Shown here piece by piece: positions 48,834 through 55,751 of a DNA stretch of 64,000 bases. The stretch's first letter is position 1; each line of letters opens with the position of its first letter. This DNA comes from Bifidobacterium polysaccharolyticum (GTDB lineage: Bacteria > Actinomycetota > Actinomycetes > Actinomycetales > Bifidobacteriaceae). The stretch covers positions 236,732-300,731 of the forward strand of contig NZ_JACFQG010000004.1 of NCBI RefSeq assembly GCF_016101585.1, given 5' to 3'. The notes beneath the pieces are model-generated. The model was not told the DNA's origin, did no database searches, and was given only the letters and a program-made list of their open reading frames with translations. The translations under genes and the position numbers were made by a program.

Positions 48834-50092
48834 GCGGGCCGGCGGAGCAGTGGGCGTGGCAGTTGCAGGACGAGCGGCTGAGCCTGTCGGAGAAGTTCGT
48901 GTTGGTGTATCTGGCGCGAAGGGCGTATTACGACGACGGGTGCGGCGCGTGGCCGTCGGTCAACACCATCGCGGCACATTGCCATTGCACGCGCCGTTCC
49001 GTGCTGCGCGCGTTGAAACGTTTGCAGGAGCTGGGCTACTTGCGCGAGGGTGACCAGGAGCTGTCCGCGCGCAATCCCCGCAGCCACGAGCCCATCCCCA
49101 GGGGGCATCGTTCCAAGGTGTGGGACGTGGTGATGAAGGGCGCGCAGACCGAGCCGGAGGATATCACCGATCCCGGCGAGACCGACGCAGGCAAGGACGT
49201 TCCAGCGAAACCCAGTACAGCCGAACCATCGCGGAGCAAGGAGTGCGCGCGGGGTGACATGGCGTCACCTGACGCAGTGTCACCTGACACAATGTCACCC
49301 CAGGGCGATCCCGCCGGTGAGGTGACATCTTGTCCGAAGAGAGGTGACGTCATGTCACCCAATAGACAAGTGATAACCAATGCCCCCCTTGTCCCCTACG
49401 GGGACATTCCCCTCGCCGGGGAACAACCCGAGGAGGAGCGAAGCGAGCGTGATGCACCGGATTGGCGTCTGGCGCTGCCTCCCAAGGGCGTACGCGATCC
49501 GCTGTGGACGCCAGGGGCGGAGGATGCGGACGAGCGGGTGCGTTCCCGGGCCCTGCAGGAGGTTCGCGTGCTGACGCTGATCCATGACCGTGTGGCGGCC
49601 ATCGACCCGAAGGCAGCCAGGCCGGCGTCGATGCGAGACCGACGCAAGGTCCACGAGCTGCTGATGGAACGCTCTCTGACGGAGGTCGAGACGATCCTTG
49701 ATTGGGCGTATGGCAATCCGCGCTGGATCTCATGGCTGGTGGACGGCACGATGGTCGAACGCTACTTCGCGCAGGTCAGCCTCGACATGCACACCAAGCG
49801 GGCACGAGGTCCGCAGCATTCCGGCAGCCATGCCGCTGCTGCCGAGCTCACGCCGGTCCATGATCCAGACCGGCCGGTGGCGGTTAGTTCGGGCTTGGCC
49901 TGGCGGGTGCCGGTCTACGGCGGCGGCATCCTGTCGATCGCATTGTGCCAGGCGCACCTCGACGGCGAAACCAAGCAGGCAGAGTGTCCGGTGTGCGCCT
50001 ACGACCGGCGCAACCAAGCCAGCCACGCCATCGGCCTAGAGAAAACCGACCGCGCCGAAGACAAGGAATCCCACGAGGAGGCCAAGGCATGA
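48830..50092 (+). CDS. Replication initiator with internal iteron-like repeats
   Basis: A 420-residue protein. Residues 10-80 form a winged HTH of the replication-initiator type (LSLSEKFVLVYLARRAYY, SVNTIAAHCHCTRRSVLRAL). Residues 95-215 are a low-complexity linker. Residues 235-320 form a second domain with MRDRRKVHELLMERSLTEVE. The end has a Cys/His cluster (CQAHL, CPVC) that could bind zinc. The linker DNA carries five palindromic repeats (49253-49359), as in lambda-O-type initiators whose origin lies inside the gene. It overlaps both neighbours (ATGA), and no ribosome site is needed if coupled. Confidence 0.75.
   Translation: MSGPAEQWAWQLQDERLSLSEKFVLVYLARRAYYDDGCGAWPSVNTIAAHCHCTRRSVLRALKRLQELGYLREGDQELSARNPRSHEPIPRGHRSKVWDVVMKGAQTEPEDITDPGETDAGKDVPAKPSTAEPSRSKECARGDMASPDAVSPDTMSPQGDPAGEVTSCPKRGDVMSPNRQVITNAPLVPYGDIPLAGEQPEEERSERDAPDWRLALPPKGVRDPLWTPGAEDADERVRSRALQEVRVLTLIHDRVAAIDPKAARPASMRDRRKVHELLMERSLTEVETILDWAYGNPRWISWLVDGTMVERYFAQVSLDMHTKRARGPQHSGSHAAAAELTPVHDPDRPVAVSSGLAWRVPVYGGGILSIALCQAHLDGETKQAECPVCAYDRRNQASHAIGLEKTDRAEDKESHEEAKA
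49253..49359 (+). repeat. Five GGTGACAY-N-ATGTCACC repeats: predicted origin
   Basis: Units at 49253-49269, 49270-49284, 49285-49299, 49321-49335 and 49343-49359 fit (GG)TGAC-N4/5-TGTCACC. Units 1 and 5 are near-perfect palindromes; units 2 and 3 are tandem, 15 bp apart; unit 4 has a diverged right half (TTGTCC). They are in the initiator's linker region, in frame with a repeated SP-containing peptide. The layout is that of initiator-binding iterons. Confidence 0.65.
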
Positions 50093-50676
50093 CCGGCATA
50101 GCGGATGCCGCGCCCCGTTCGCCGGAGGCGTGGAAGAACATGGGATGCTGCGCGGATTTCCCGCAGCCGTGGGCCGACCTGATGTGGGGCCTGGAGTTCG
50201 AGGACAAGCATCCCCTGGCCCGCGTGTTCCGACAGGCGGGCGCGTCGGTATGCGAGCACGACTGCCCGGTGAGGGCCGAATGCCTGGCCTACGCCGGTGC
50301 CGCCGGCCTGGAATGGGGCTTGTACGGCGGCCGCTCGTGCACCGACCGGCGCCAGATCGCCCGTCTAGCGGAAGCCGACGGCGTGCCCTGCCGCGACCGC
50401 ACGGTGCCCTGGGCCCGGCGCTGGGGCCTGTTCGTCGACTGGCTCCAAGCCCATCCCGAAGTCTTCGACACGGCCCGGGGCAAGGCCAGCATGGAACGCG
50501 GGCAACGCCGATGGCGCGCCGCAGGCCGCGCCCAACCCAAGAATGAGCCGCATGACCGTCAAACCATCATGCAAACAGACAATCAAGCAATCCGACAATC
50601 AAGCAATCAAACAACCGACCATGCCGGCGATCCGGCGAATGGTCCCGAATCCAAGGAGGAAGCATCATGCGAGTAG
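50089..50676 (+). CDS. WhiB-like iron-sulfur regulator
   Basis: A 195-residue protein. The WhiB core (about 12-92) has C20/C21, then C55, C59 and C65 in VCEHDCPVRAECLAYA, and the turn GLYGGRSC in place of G[VI]WGG. The Cys spacing C-x3-C-x5-C differs from the usual C-x2-C-x5-C. Typically such proteins bind a 4Fe-4S cluster and the main sigma factor; phage and plasmid versions exist. A long C-terminal extension ends in a Gln/Asn-rich tail that carries DNA repeats. It overlaps rep (ATGA) and parA. Confidence 0.8.
   Translation: MTGIADAAPRSPEAWKNMGCCADFPQPWADLMWGLEFEDKHPLARVFRQAGASVCEHDCPVRAECLAYAGAAGLEWGLYGGRSCTDRRQIARLAEADGVPCRDRTVPWARRWGLFVDWLQAHPEVFDTARGKASMERGQRRWRAAGRAQPKNEPHDRQTIMQTDNQAIRQSSNQTTDHAGDPANGPESKEEASCE
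50578..50608 (+). repeat. 15-bp tandem repeat upstream of parA
   Basis: GACAATCAAGCAATC occurs at 50578-50592 and 50594-50608, with partial copies (CAAACAACC) after it. It lies in the 3' end of the whiB-like gene, 60 bases before parA, where partition operons often carry their centromere. Confidence 0.55.
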
Positions 50677-51266
50677 CGTTGGCGAACGCGAAGGGCGGGG
50701 TGGCCAAGACCACCAGCTGCATCTATCTGGCCGCCGTGCTGGCCCGGCGCGGAATCGAGGTGGCGGTCTACGACGCGGACCCGCAGTCCAGCGCCAGCCT
50801 ATGGGCGGCCGCCGCCGAACAAGCGGGAGACCCGCTGCCCTTCGACGTGCTGCCGGCCAACATGGCCACCCTCGCCCATCTGGGCGGCGACCCGGCCGCA
50901 AGGGAATGGTCGATCATCGACGCCCCTCCGCAAGGCCCGCTGCTCGACAAGACGTTGGCCGTGGCCGATTTCGTCATCGTGCCCACCTCGGACTCGCCGA
51001 TGGACCTCCAGCAGGCATGGGACACGCTCGACCGCGCCCGACGCGCCACCAGGGCGGCCCTACTGCCGGTGCGCGTCGAAGCGAACACCAACGCCTGGGC
51101 CCAGACCCTGGCCGCGTTGGAACAAACCGACACCGCACGCTTCGACACTTTCATCGCCAAACGACAACCGATCAAGACCTCGCTCGGCATAAACCCCAAG
51201 CAACTGTACGAATACCGGGACCTAGCCGACGAACTAACGCGCATCGCCAAGGAGGAACTGGCATGA
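50667..51266 (+). CDS. parA: ParA-family partition ATPase
   Basis: A 199-residue ATPase of the small, HTH-less type Ib kind. Deviant Walker A KGGVAKTT (9-16), VYDADPQSSASLW (A'), and IIDAPPQGPL (Walker B). It should segregate the element when free or keep it stable. It overlaps the whiB-like gene end and the next gene's start (ATGA). Confidence 0.88.
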   Translation: MRVALANAKGGVAKTTSCIYLAAVLARRGIEVAVYDADPQSSASLWAAAAEQAGDPLPFDVLPANMATLAHLGGDPAAREWSIIDAPPQGPLLDKTLAVADFVIVPTSDSPMDLQQAWDTLDRARRATRAALLPVRVEANTNAWAQTLAALEQTDTARFDTFIAKRQPIKTSLGINPKQLYEYRDLADELTRIAKEELA

Positions 51267-51514
51267 AAGGCAACTACCAACCACTGCCCAGACCCGTGCC
51301 CTTCGACAAAGTCCTCGACCAACAGGCCGAAGACAAGCAATCCGCCGGGCAGAACAACGCCGGCGAGCCACTGGTCATGTTCTCCCTGCGCCTGCCCGTC
51401 CGTCTGAAGAACCGCCTCAAGATCGCCGCCACCGAACACGGCACGCCCATGCAACAGATCCTGCGCCACGCCATCGAACACGAACTCGACCACTTAGACA
51501 GCAACCATGAATGA
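51263..51514 (+). CDS. Ribbon-helix-helix protein, probable ParA partner
   Basis: 83 residues. The C-terminal half (VMFSLRLPVRLKNRLKIAATEHG, then PMQQILRHAIEHEL) fits a CopG/RHH fold; the N-terminal 38 residues are hydrophilic and could activate ParA. The coupling to parA (ATGA) and a repeat site upstream suggest it is the centromere-binding protein. It is small and unlabelled by any family motif beyond RHH. Confidence 0.7.
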   Translation: MKGNYQPLPRPVPFDKVLDQQAEDKQSAGQNNAGEPLVMFSLRLPVRLKNRLKIAATEHGTPMQQILRHAIEHELDHLDSNHE

Positions 51515-51724
51515 GGAAAAGAATTCGCACTGGCAAGACCGATACTTTTAGCGCTAGGCTGTTGTCTGAAGCCAAAACAACGAAGGGAAACACGGTTGAC
51601 AAACGTCAAGGCTTATGACTTGACATCTGTGCAGAAAACAGGGTATCCGCTGATATCGGGAGAGCTAAGACGCGGTTGACTTGGCCTCCATATTGACATG
51701 CTTCCCAGAGAAAGAGAGCATATC
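51515..51724 (+). promoter_or_regulatory. Control region of the cargo operon
   Basis: 210 bases without a gene. Two CGGTTGAC boxes (about 51592 and 51672) resemble -35 elements; the first is part of TTGAC-AAAC-GTCAA, a small palindrome. -10 elements are not clear. A weak hairpin near 51560-51590 could end the par transcript. Confidence 0.4.
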
Positions 51725-52117
51725 ATGAAACGTCATATCAAACTTCTTACGGCAAGTGCGGCTGCCGTTGCCCTCGCTATCGGTTGCGAGGGGACAGCAT
51801 GGGCCGATAATGCCTATGTGTCGGGAGAACTCAATAAGTCCGGCAGCCTTGTGCAGTACGACTACACACGCACGCATACATTCACCGGCCCTATCAGCCT
51901 ATCAGTGAATAACATGCCGTCAAACTATCTGCGCCTCGGGCTTCGTAACATGAAGGCATCAGGAGGACCGCAATTCACGGACTCACTTCAGTGGAATACC
52001 GTTGGAGCTAAGTCTTGGGATAATATTCTCGTTGGCACTCGTTTCGCCTTCCAAGGCAGAATGGGAGCTTGCACTTGGTTCTGCGACACTAATTGGGGTG
52101 GTAACCTCACATACTAA
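51725..52117 (+). CDS. Small secreted protein of unknown family
   Basis: 130 residues with a clear signal peptide (basic start, AAAVALAIG core, AWA cleavage near residue 27). The mature part, about 103 residues, is rich in Gly, Ser, Thr, Asn and aromatic residues (SVNNMPSNYLRLGLRN, GTRFAFQGRMG) and ends in a C-x3-C and WGGNLTY. This looks beta-rich and may contain a disulfide. I do not recognise it; it is not a clear lactococcin-972 protein. Its place before an export system suggests a bacteriocin, surface or signal protein, but this is inference. GAAAGAGAG lies before the ATG. Confidence 0.7.
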   Translation: MKRHIKLLTASAAAVALAIGCEGTAWADNAYVSGELNKSGSLVQYDYTRTHTFTGPISLSVNNMPSNYLRLGLRNMKASGGPQFTDSLQWNTVGAKSWDNILVGTRFAFQGRMGACTWFCDTNWGGNLTY

Positions 52118-52128
52118 TGGAGGTCAAG

Positions 52129-52983
52129 ATGAATATTCGACGTATGCAGCGGGCGATTGTCATCTTGCTGATACCTCTTGCACTTGTAGGTTGCTCTTCG
52201 ACTGAAAACAAGCAGTATGGAGAGCAACCTGCAAGTGCGTTAAGTAATCGGACCGCGCAAACGGTGCGGGTCGAGACCGGTGACATCGTTCCCACGCGTT
52301 CTTTGAAAGCGCAGGTCGGCGCTGGCGTTGATTTCGCCGTGCTGGCGACCAAGGTCGGCGTCTTCGTCCCGTCGGTGGAATCCGGCCAGCGGGTCGAGCA
52401 AGGGACTGTGTTGGGAAGTGTCGAAGACCGGCAATTGGTTTCTCCCGTGGGCGCGACCGTCGTGAGCGTGATCGCTGCGCGAACGACCGTCCCCGCCAAC
52501 TATCCGGTCGTGACCCTGCGTTTCGACGGCTTCGGCCTGACCGGGGATCTATCCAATCTCGTGGCGACCGTCGGCAACGCTCCTTTCGCCGGGAAATTCC
52601 AGGTCACGGATGGCGTCGGCCCGACGGACTGCTCGGGCGTCGTGCCATTGGCCTCGGACGCATCCTCCGGAGCGGAGGGACAGTCCTCCACGATTTCGAT
52701 CTCCGATTCCTACGCCTGCCTCATTCCCACCGATTCCTTGGTGAGGGCGGGACAGTCGGCGATACTGGTCGTGACGGCACAGGCACGCAACGACGTCGCG
52801 TTGCTGCCGGTCACCGCCGTGGCCGGCAGACTGCAGAAGGGACAGGTCCGCCGTCCCGACGGCACGGTTCTCGACGTCGGCCTGGGCGCCACGGACGGCG
52901 CCCGCATCGAAATCACCTCGGGACTGAAGGCGGGAGACGCCGTGTCGGCCACTCCTCCCGATCTGGATTCGCAATCCAAGTAG
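52129..52983 (+). CDS. MacA-like periplasmic-adaptor lipoprotein
   Basis: 284 residues; lipobox LALVGC with the lipidated Cys at 22. The middle resembles biotinyl/lipoyl-type adaptor domains of MacA/HlyD proteins (SGQRVEQGTVLGSVEDRQLVS-like), and the end has VTAVAGRLQKG and LGATDGARIEITSGLKAGD, the membrane-proximal domain. In Gram-positives such adaptors work with MacB-type ATPase-permeases. GGAGG lies about 6 nt upstream of the ATG; the preceding stop is 11 nt away. Confidence 0.78.
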   Translation: MNIRRMQRAIVILLIPLALVGCSSTENKQYGEQPASALSNRTAQTVRVETGDIVPTRSLKAQVGAGVDFAVLATKVGVFVPSVESGQRVEQGTVLGSVEDRQLVSPVGATVVSVIAARTTVPANYPVVTLRFDGFGLTGDLSNLVATVGNAPFAGKFQVTDGVGPTDCSGVVPLASDASSGAEGQSSTISISDSYACLIPTDSLVRAGQSAILVVTAQARNDVALLPVTAVAGRLQKGQVRRPDGTVLDVGLGATDGARIEITSGLKAGDAVSATPPDLDSQSK

Positions 52984-52994
52984 GGCGGCACCGC

Positions 52995-53723
52995 ATGTCT
53001 GAATCGACGAAGCCGCTCGTGGCCCTGCAGGGAGTGTCGGCCGTCGTGACCCTGGGCAACAAGGACAGGCTCACGACGGTGAACGACGTCTCCCTGGAGC
53101 TGTTCGCCGGCATGACATACTCGATAGTGGGCAAGTCGGGAGCCGGCAAGACCAGCCTGATAAGCATCATCGGGATGCTGAACACGCAGTTCAGCGGCCG
53201 TTACCTGTACAAAGGCCAAGACGTCGGCGCGTTGTCCGACAGGCGGCTTTCGTTCATGAGGGCCGGGCACATCGGCTTCGTGTTCCAGAACTATTCGTTG
53301 ATCGGTCATCTATCGGCGCTCGAAAACGTCGAGCTGGCATTGTGGTACGGCCAGCATGCCCGCCGTCCCCGCGCCACGGGCGCTTCCGCCTCGGCCCGCA
53401 GGCGCAGGTGCCTTGCCGCGCTCGCTTCGGTCGGTCTCAGGGACAAGGCGGGGGAACTGCCGAAAAGACTCTCGGGCGGCGAACAGCAACGGGTGGCGAT
53501 CGCCCGCGCCCTGGTCAACCAGCCCGAGCTTCTCATCTGCGACGAGCCGACCGGAGCACTCGACACCAAGACCGGCGGCGAGGTGCTTTCGGTGCTGCGG
53601 GACGCAGTGCGCGAGCATGCCACGACCTTGCTGCTCGTCACCCATGACGATGATCTCGCCGCCACCTGCGACATCACGTACACCATGTCCGGAGGCGAGC
53701 TCCATGCTCCGTCAATTGATTAA
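52995..53723 (+). CDS. MacB/LolD-type ABC ATPase
   Basis: 242 residues. Walker A GKSGAGKTS (46-54), Q-loop FVFQNYSL, signature LSGGEQQR, Walker B LLICDEPTGALD, H-loop VTHD. The sequence order and the DEPTGALD motif identify the MacB/LolD/FtsE group, which drives mechanotransmission rather than substrate flow. Together with the flanking adaptor and permease it makes a tripartite-like exporter. Confidence 0.88.
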   Translation: MSESTKPLVALQGVSAVVTLGNKDRLTTVNDVSLELFAGMTYSIVGKSGAGKTSLISIIGMLNTQFSGRYLYKGQDVGALSDRRLSFMRAGHIGFVFQNYSLIGHLSALENVELALWYGQHARRPRATGASASARRRRCLAALASVGLRDKAGELPKRLSGGEQQRVAIARALVNQPELLICDEPTGALDTKTGGEVLSVLRDAVREHATTLLLVTHDDDLAATCDITYTMSGGELHAPSID

Positions 53724-54861
53724 GGATCTACGGCTCGCCCCATTGCGATCCGCACTCACCGGTCTGTCGATGCTCATAGGGATCGTGGCGGTCATACTCG
53801 CCGTCCTCGCGGGAACCATCGGCAAGGACTACCTGGTGGCGATCAACGAACAACTCTACGGGCGCACCCCGCTGGTCACCGTTTCCATGAACAGCCCGAG
53901 GCTGAGCGACGCGGATGATTTCTCGCGCCTCGCCGACGCAATCGCGGCCAAGAACCATGAGACGGCAATCATCCTCAACCTTGATACCGACATCACGTTC
54001 TCTCCCGGAACGCAGTCAAGCGGAGGAATCAAGGGAGACGTCGTGGCGACCACTCCCGGATATTCGAGCATCTACAACCTTCCGATGAAATCCGGACGCT
54101 GGTACGCCGGCGGCGAACGATCGACCGCATCGATCGTCGTCAATCTCGCCGCGGAACAGAACCTTCCCAAGGACTCCACCGCATACGCGAAGACAAACCA
54201 AACCACGATCGCGACCCCGTTCACCGTGACCGGCGTCGTCAACGACGGACGCACGGACCCGACCATCTATGTCAACGCCCAAGCGCTGACCCAATACATG
54301 AGGATCGTTTCGCGAAGCGCTACCATCCTCTGGCTGGATTTCCCGCAACTCGGCAAGCAACGGGTCAGGACCGTTGTCGAGGACATCCTGTTCGACTCCA
54401 TAGGAGGCTCCGTGTCCGGCGTTCAGACAATCGACAACGCGCAAAGCTACGAATCGGTGATCACGGTCATGCAAATCGCGTTCGGCGTCTGCGCCATCCT
54501 GCTGCTCTTCGTCTCGGCCATCGGCATCGTCAACATCGGCCTGGCGTCATTGGAATCCAGAACACACGAGCTCCTCGTCAGACGCGCGCTCGGCGCCACG
54601 CGGGCATCCCTCATAGGCCTGGTGATCGGAAGCCAGCTCATCATCGGTCTTTCGGTGTCGCTATTGGCCGTCGCCATATCGGCATGCGCGGTAGGCGCGC
54701 TCCCGGCGTTCCTGCCGTCATACTCGCCTCTGCAACCCCCTGCGTTCCCCCTCGCCGCCGCCATCGCAGCCGTCTCGGCGGCGCTGGCGACCTCGATCAT
54801 CGGGAGCCTCGTCCCCGCCATACGCGCGGCCAGGCTCCAACCGGCACTGGCACTGCGGTAG
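53704..54861 (+). CDS. MacB/FtsX-type permease
   Basis: 385 residues from the ATG at 53704; the start overlaps the ATPase by 20 bases. Layout: an N-terminal membrane helix (LTGLSMLIGIVAVILAVLAG), a large outside domain (about 45-250), then three helices with the MacB end RRALGATRASLIGLVIGSQL and LVPAIRAARLQPALALR. This is the FtsX/MacB four-helix type. The longer open frame upstream is a shadow of the ATPase gene. Confidence 0.86.
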   Translation: MLRQLIKDLRLAPLRSALTGLSMLIGIVAVILAVLAGTIGKDYLVAINEQLYGRTPLVTVSMNSPRLSDADDFSRLADAIAAKNHETAIILNLDTDITFSPGTQSSGGIKGDVVATTPGYSSIYNLPMKSGRWYAGGERSTASIVVNLAAEQNLPKDSTAYAKTNQTTIATPFTVTGVVNDGRTDPTIYVNAQALTQYMRIVSRSATILWLDFPQLGKQRVRTVVEDILFDSIGGSVSGVQTIDNAQSYESVITVMQIAFGVCAILLLFVSAIGIVNIGLASLESRTHELLVRRALGATRASLIGLVIGSQLIIGLSVSLLAVAISACAVGALPAFLPSYSPLQPPAFPLAAAIAAVSAALATSIIGSLVPAIRAARLQPALALR

Positions 54862-54903
54862 CCCAAACACCACACACATCACCAACAAGGAGATGCAACC
54901 AAG

Positions 54904-55404
54904 ATGAAATCCACCCTCACAAACGCAGGCAAGAAAGCGCTGGCGACGGCATGCGCCGGCATCCTCGCCCTGAGCCTCGCCAGCTGCACCAACGGCGACG
55001 TCTCGAGCGCGGGCGACTCCAGGAAAATCGTCGGCTACGACGAGATCAACAAGGAATACCGGGAATCCATCGGCAAACTCTCCTGGCCCCAGGACTACAC
55101 CCCGCCTGAATCCATGCCGTCGGATTCCGGCACGTCCTTCCAACAAGGATGGGGAGACACCCAGGCGTCCAATCTCTTCCAGTGCGCGTGGGAGAAGGAA
55201 TGGCTCAACACCTATTCCTCTCAACCGGAGCGCAGCGAAGAAGCGCTCAAGGAACTGGAGAAAGTCCCCGAGATGGGATTCATGAGCCCTGACCGAGCCG
55301 ATGACGCGACCCGACGATTCTTCAAAGACAACATCGACAAAGCCAAACTCGGCGACCCCTCCGGCATCCAACAAGACGTCACCGCAAACTGTCCGGCATC
55401 CTAA
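54904..55404 (+). CDS. Small lipoprotein, possible immunity or accessory protein
   Basis: 166 residues; lipobox LSLASC with Cys 28. The mature part is acidic with many Trp, Tyr and Phe (YRESIGKLSWPQDYTPPE, FQCAWEKEWLNTYSSQ) and no family I know. It lies 42 nt after the permease with AAGGAG upstream, and a strong terminator follows, so it ends the operon. In bacteriocin clusters a lipoprotein in this place often gives immunity; inference only. Confidence 0.68.
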   Translation: MKSTLTNAGKKALATACAGILALSLASCTNGDVSSAGDSRKIVGYDEINKEYRESIGKLSWPQDYTPPESMPSDSGTSFQQGWGDTQASNLFQCAWEKEWLNTYSSQPERSEEALKELEKVPEMGFMSPDRADDATRRFFKDNIDKAKLGDPSGIQQDVTANCPAS

Positions 55405-55489
55405 GACCTTAGGATAACTAAGAATTATATTCTCAATGTATCGCATTAGATAACGATGTATTCTGATGCATTTTACTGTTGCATGAGAT

Positions 55490-55540
55490 ATGGCTTGGTT
55501 CCCATCTCAATAGAAATGGAATCAAGCCATTTTAATTTAA
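55490..55540 (+). terminator. Terminator of the cargo operon
   Basis: ATGGCTTGGTTCC (55490-55502) pairs with GGAATCAAGCCAT (55518-55530) with one mismatch, followed by TTTTAATTT. Confidence 0.8.
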
Positions 55541-55688
55541 TAGATGGTTGAATAAATATTCGTGCATGTAATGGCAGACTGTTTGAATGGTTGTCCGCTG
55601 CTGATTGCAGTTAACGGGGGGAAGCTGGGGGAAGGCGTCCCGGCGGAAGGCCCGCCGGTGCGTTCTTCTTCCAGGGACAAGGAAGGAT

Positions 55689-55720
55689 GCGGGCGTCCGT
55701 GAATGGTCGCCCGCATTTTC
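55689..55720 (+). promoter_or_regulatory. Hairpin in the adhesin leader
   Basis: GCGGGCG (55689-55695) pairs with CGCCCGC (55708-55714), followed by ATTTT. It looks like a terminator placed 30-60 nt before the adhesin start, so it could be an attenuator. Confidence 0.4.
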
Positions 55721-55751
55721 CGTATCCGTGTGAAACGGGAGGGAGCGCATC

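Larger units (their letters stand above)
55405..55751. other. Intergenic region between cargo operon and adhesin
   Basis: About 350 bases, first half unusually AT-rich. It holds the operon terminator (55490-55530), a second hairpin (55689-55714) just before the adhesin, and no convincing gene. Confidence 0.6.

Noticed and set aside
51725..52117. Lactococcin 972-family bacteriocin
   Set aside because: Size, signal peptide and transporter context fit, but the conserved His/Trp pattern of that family is not seen, so the family name is not used.
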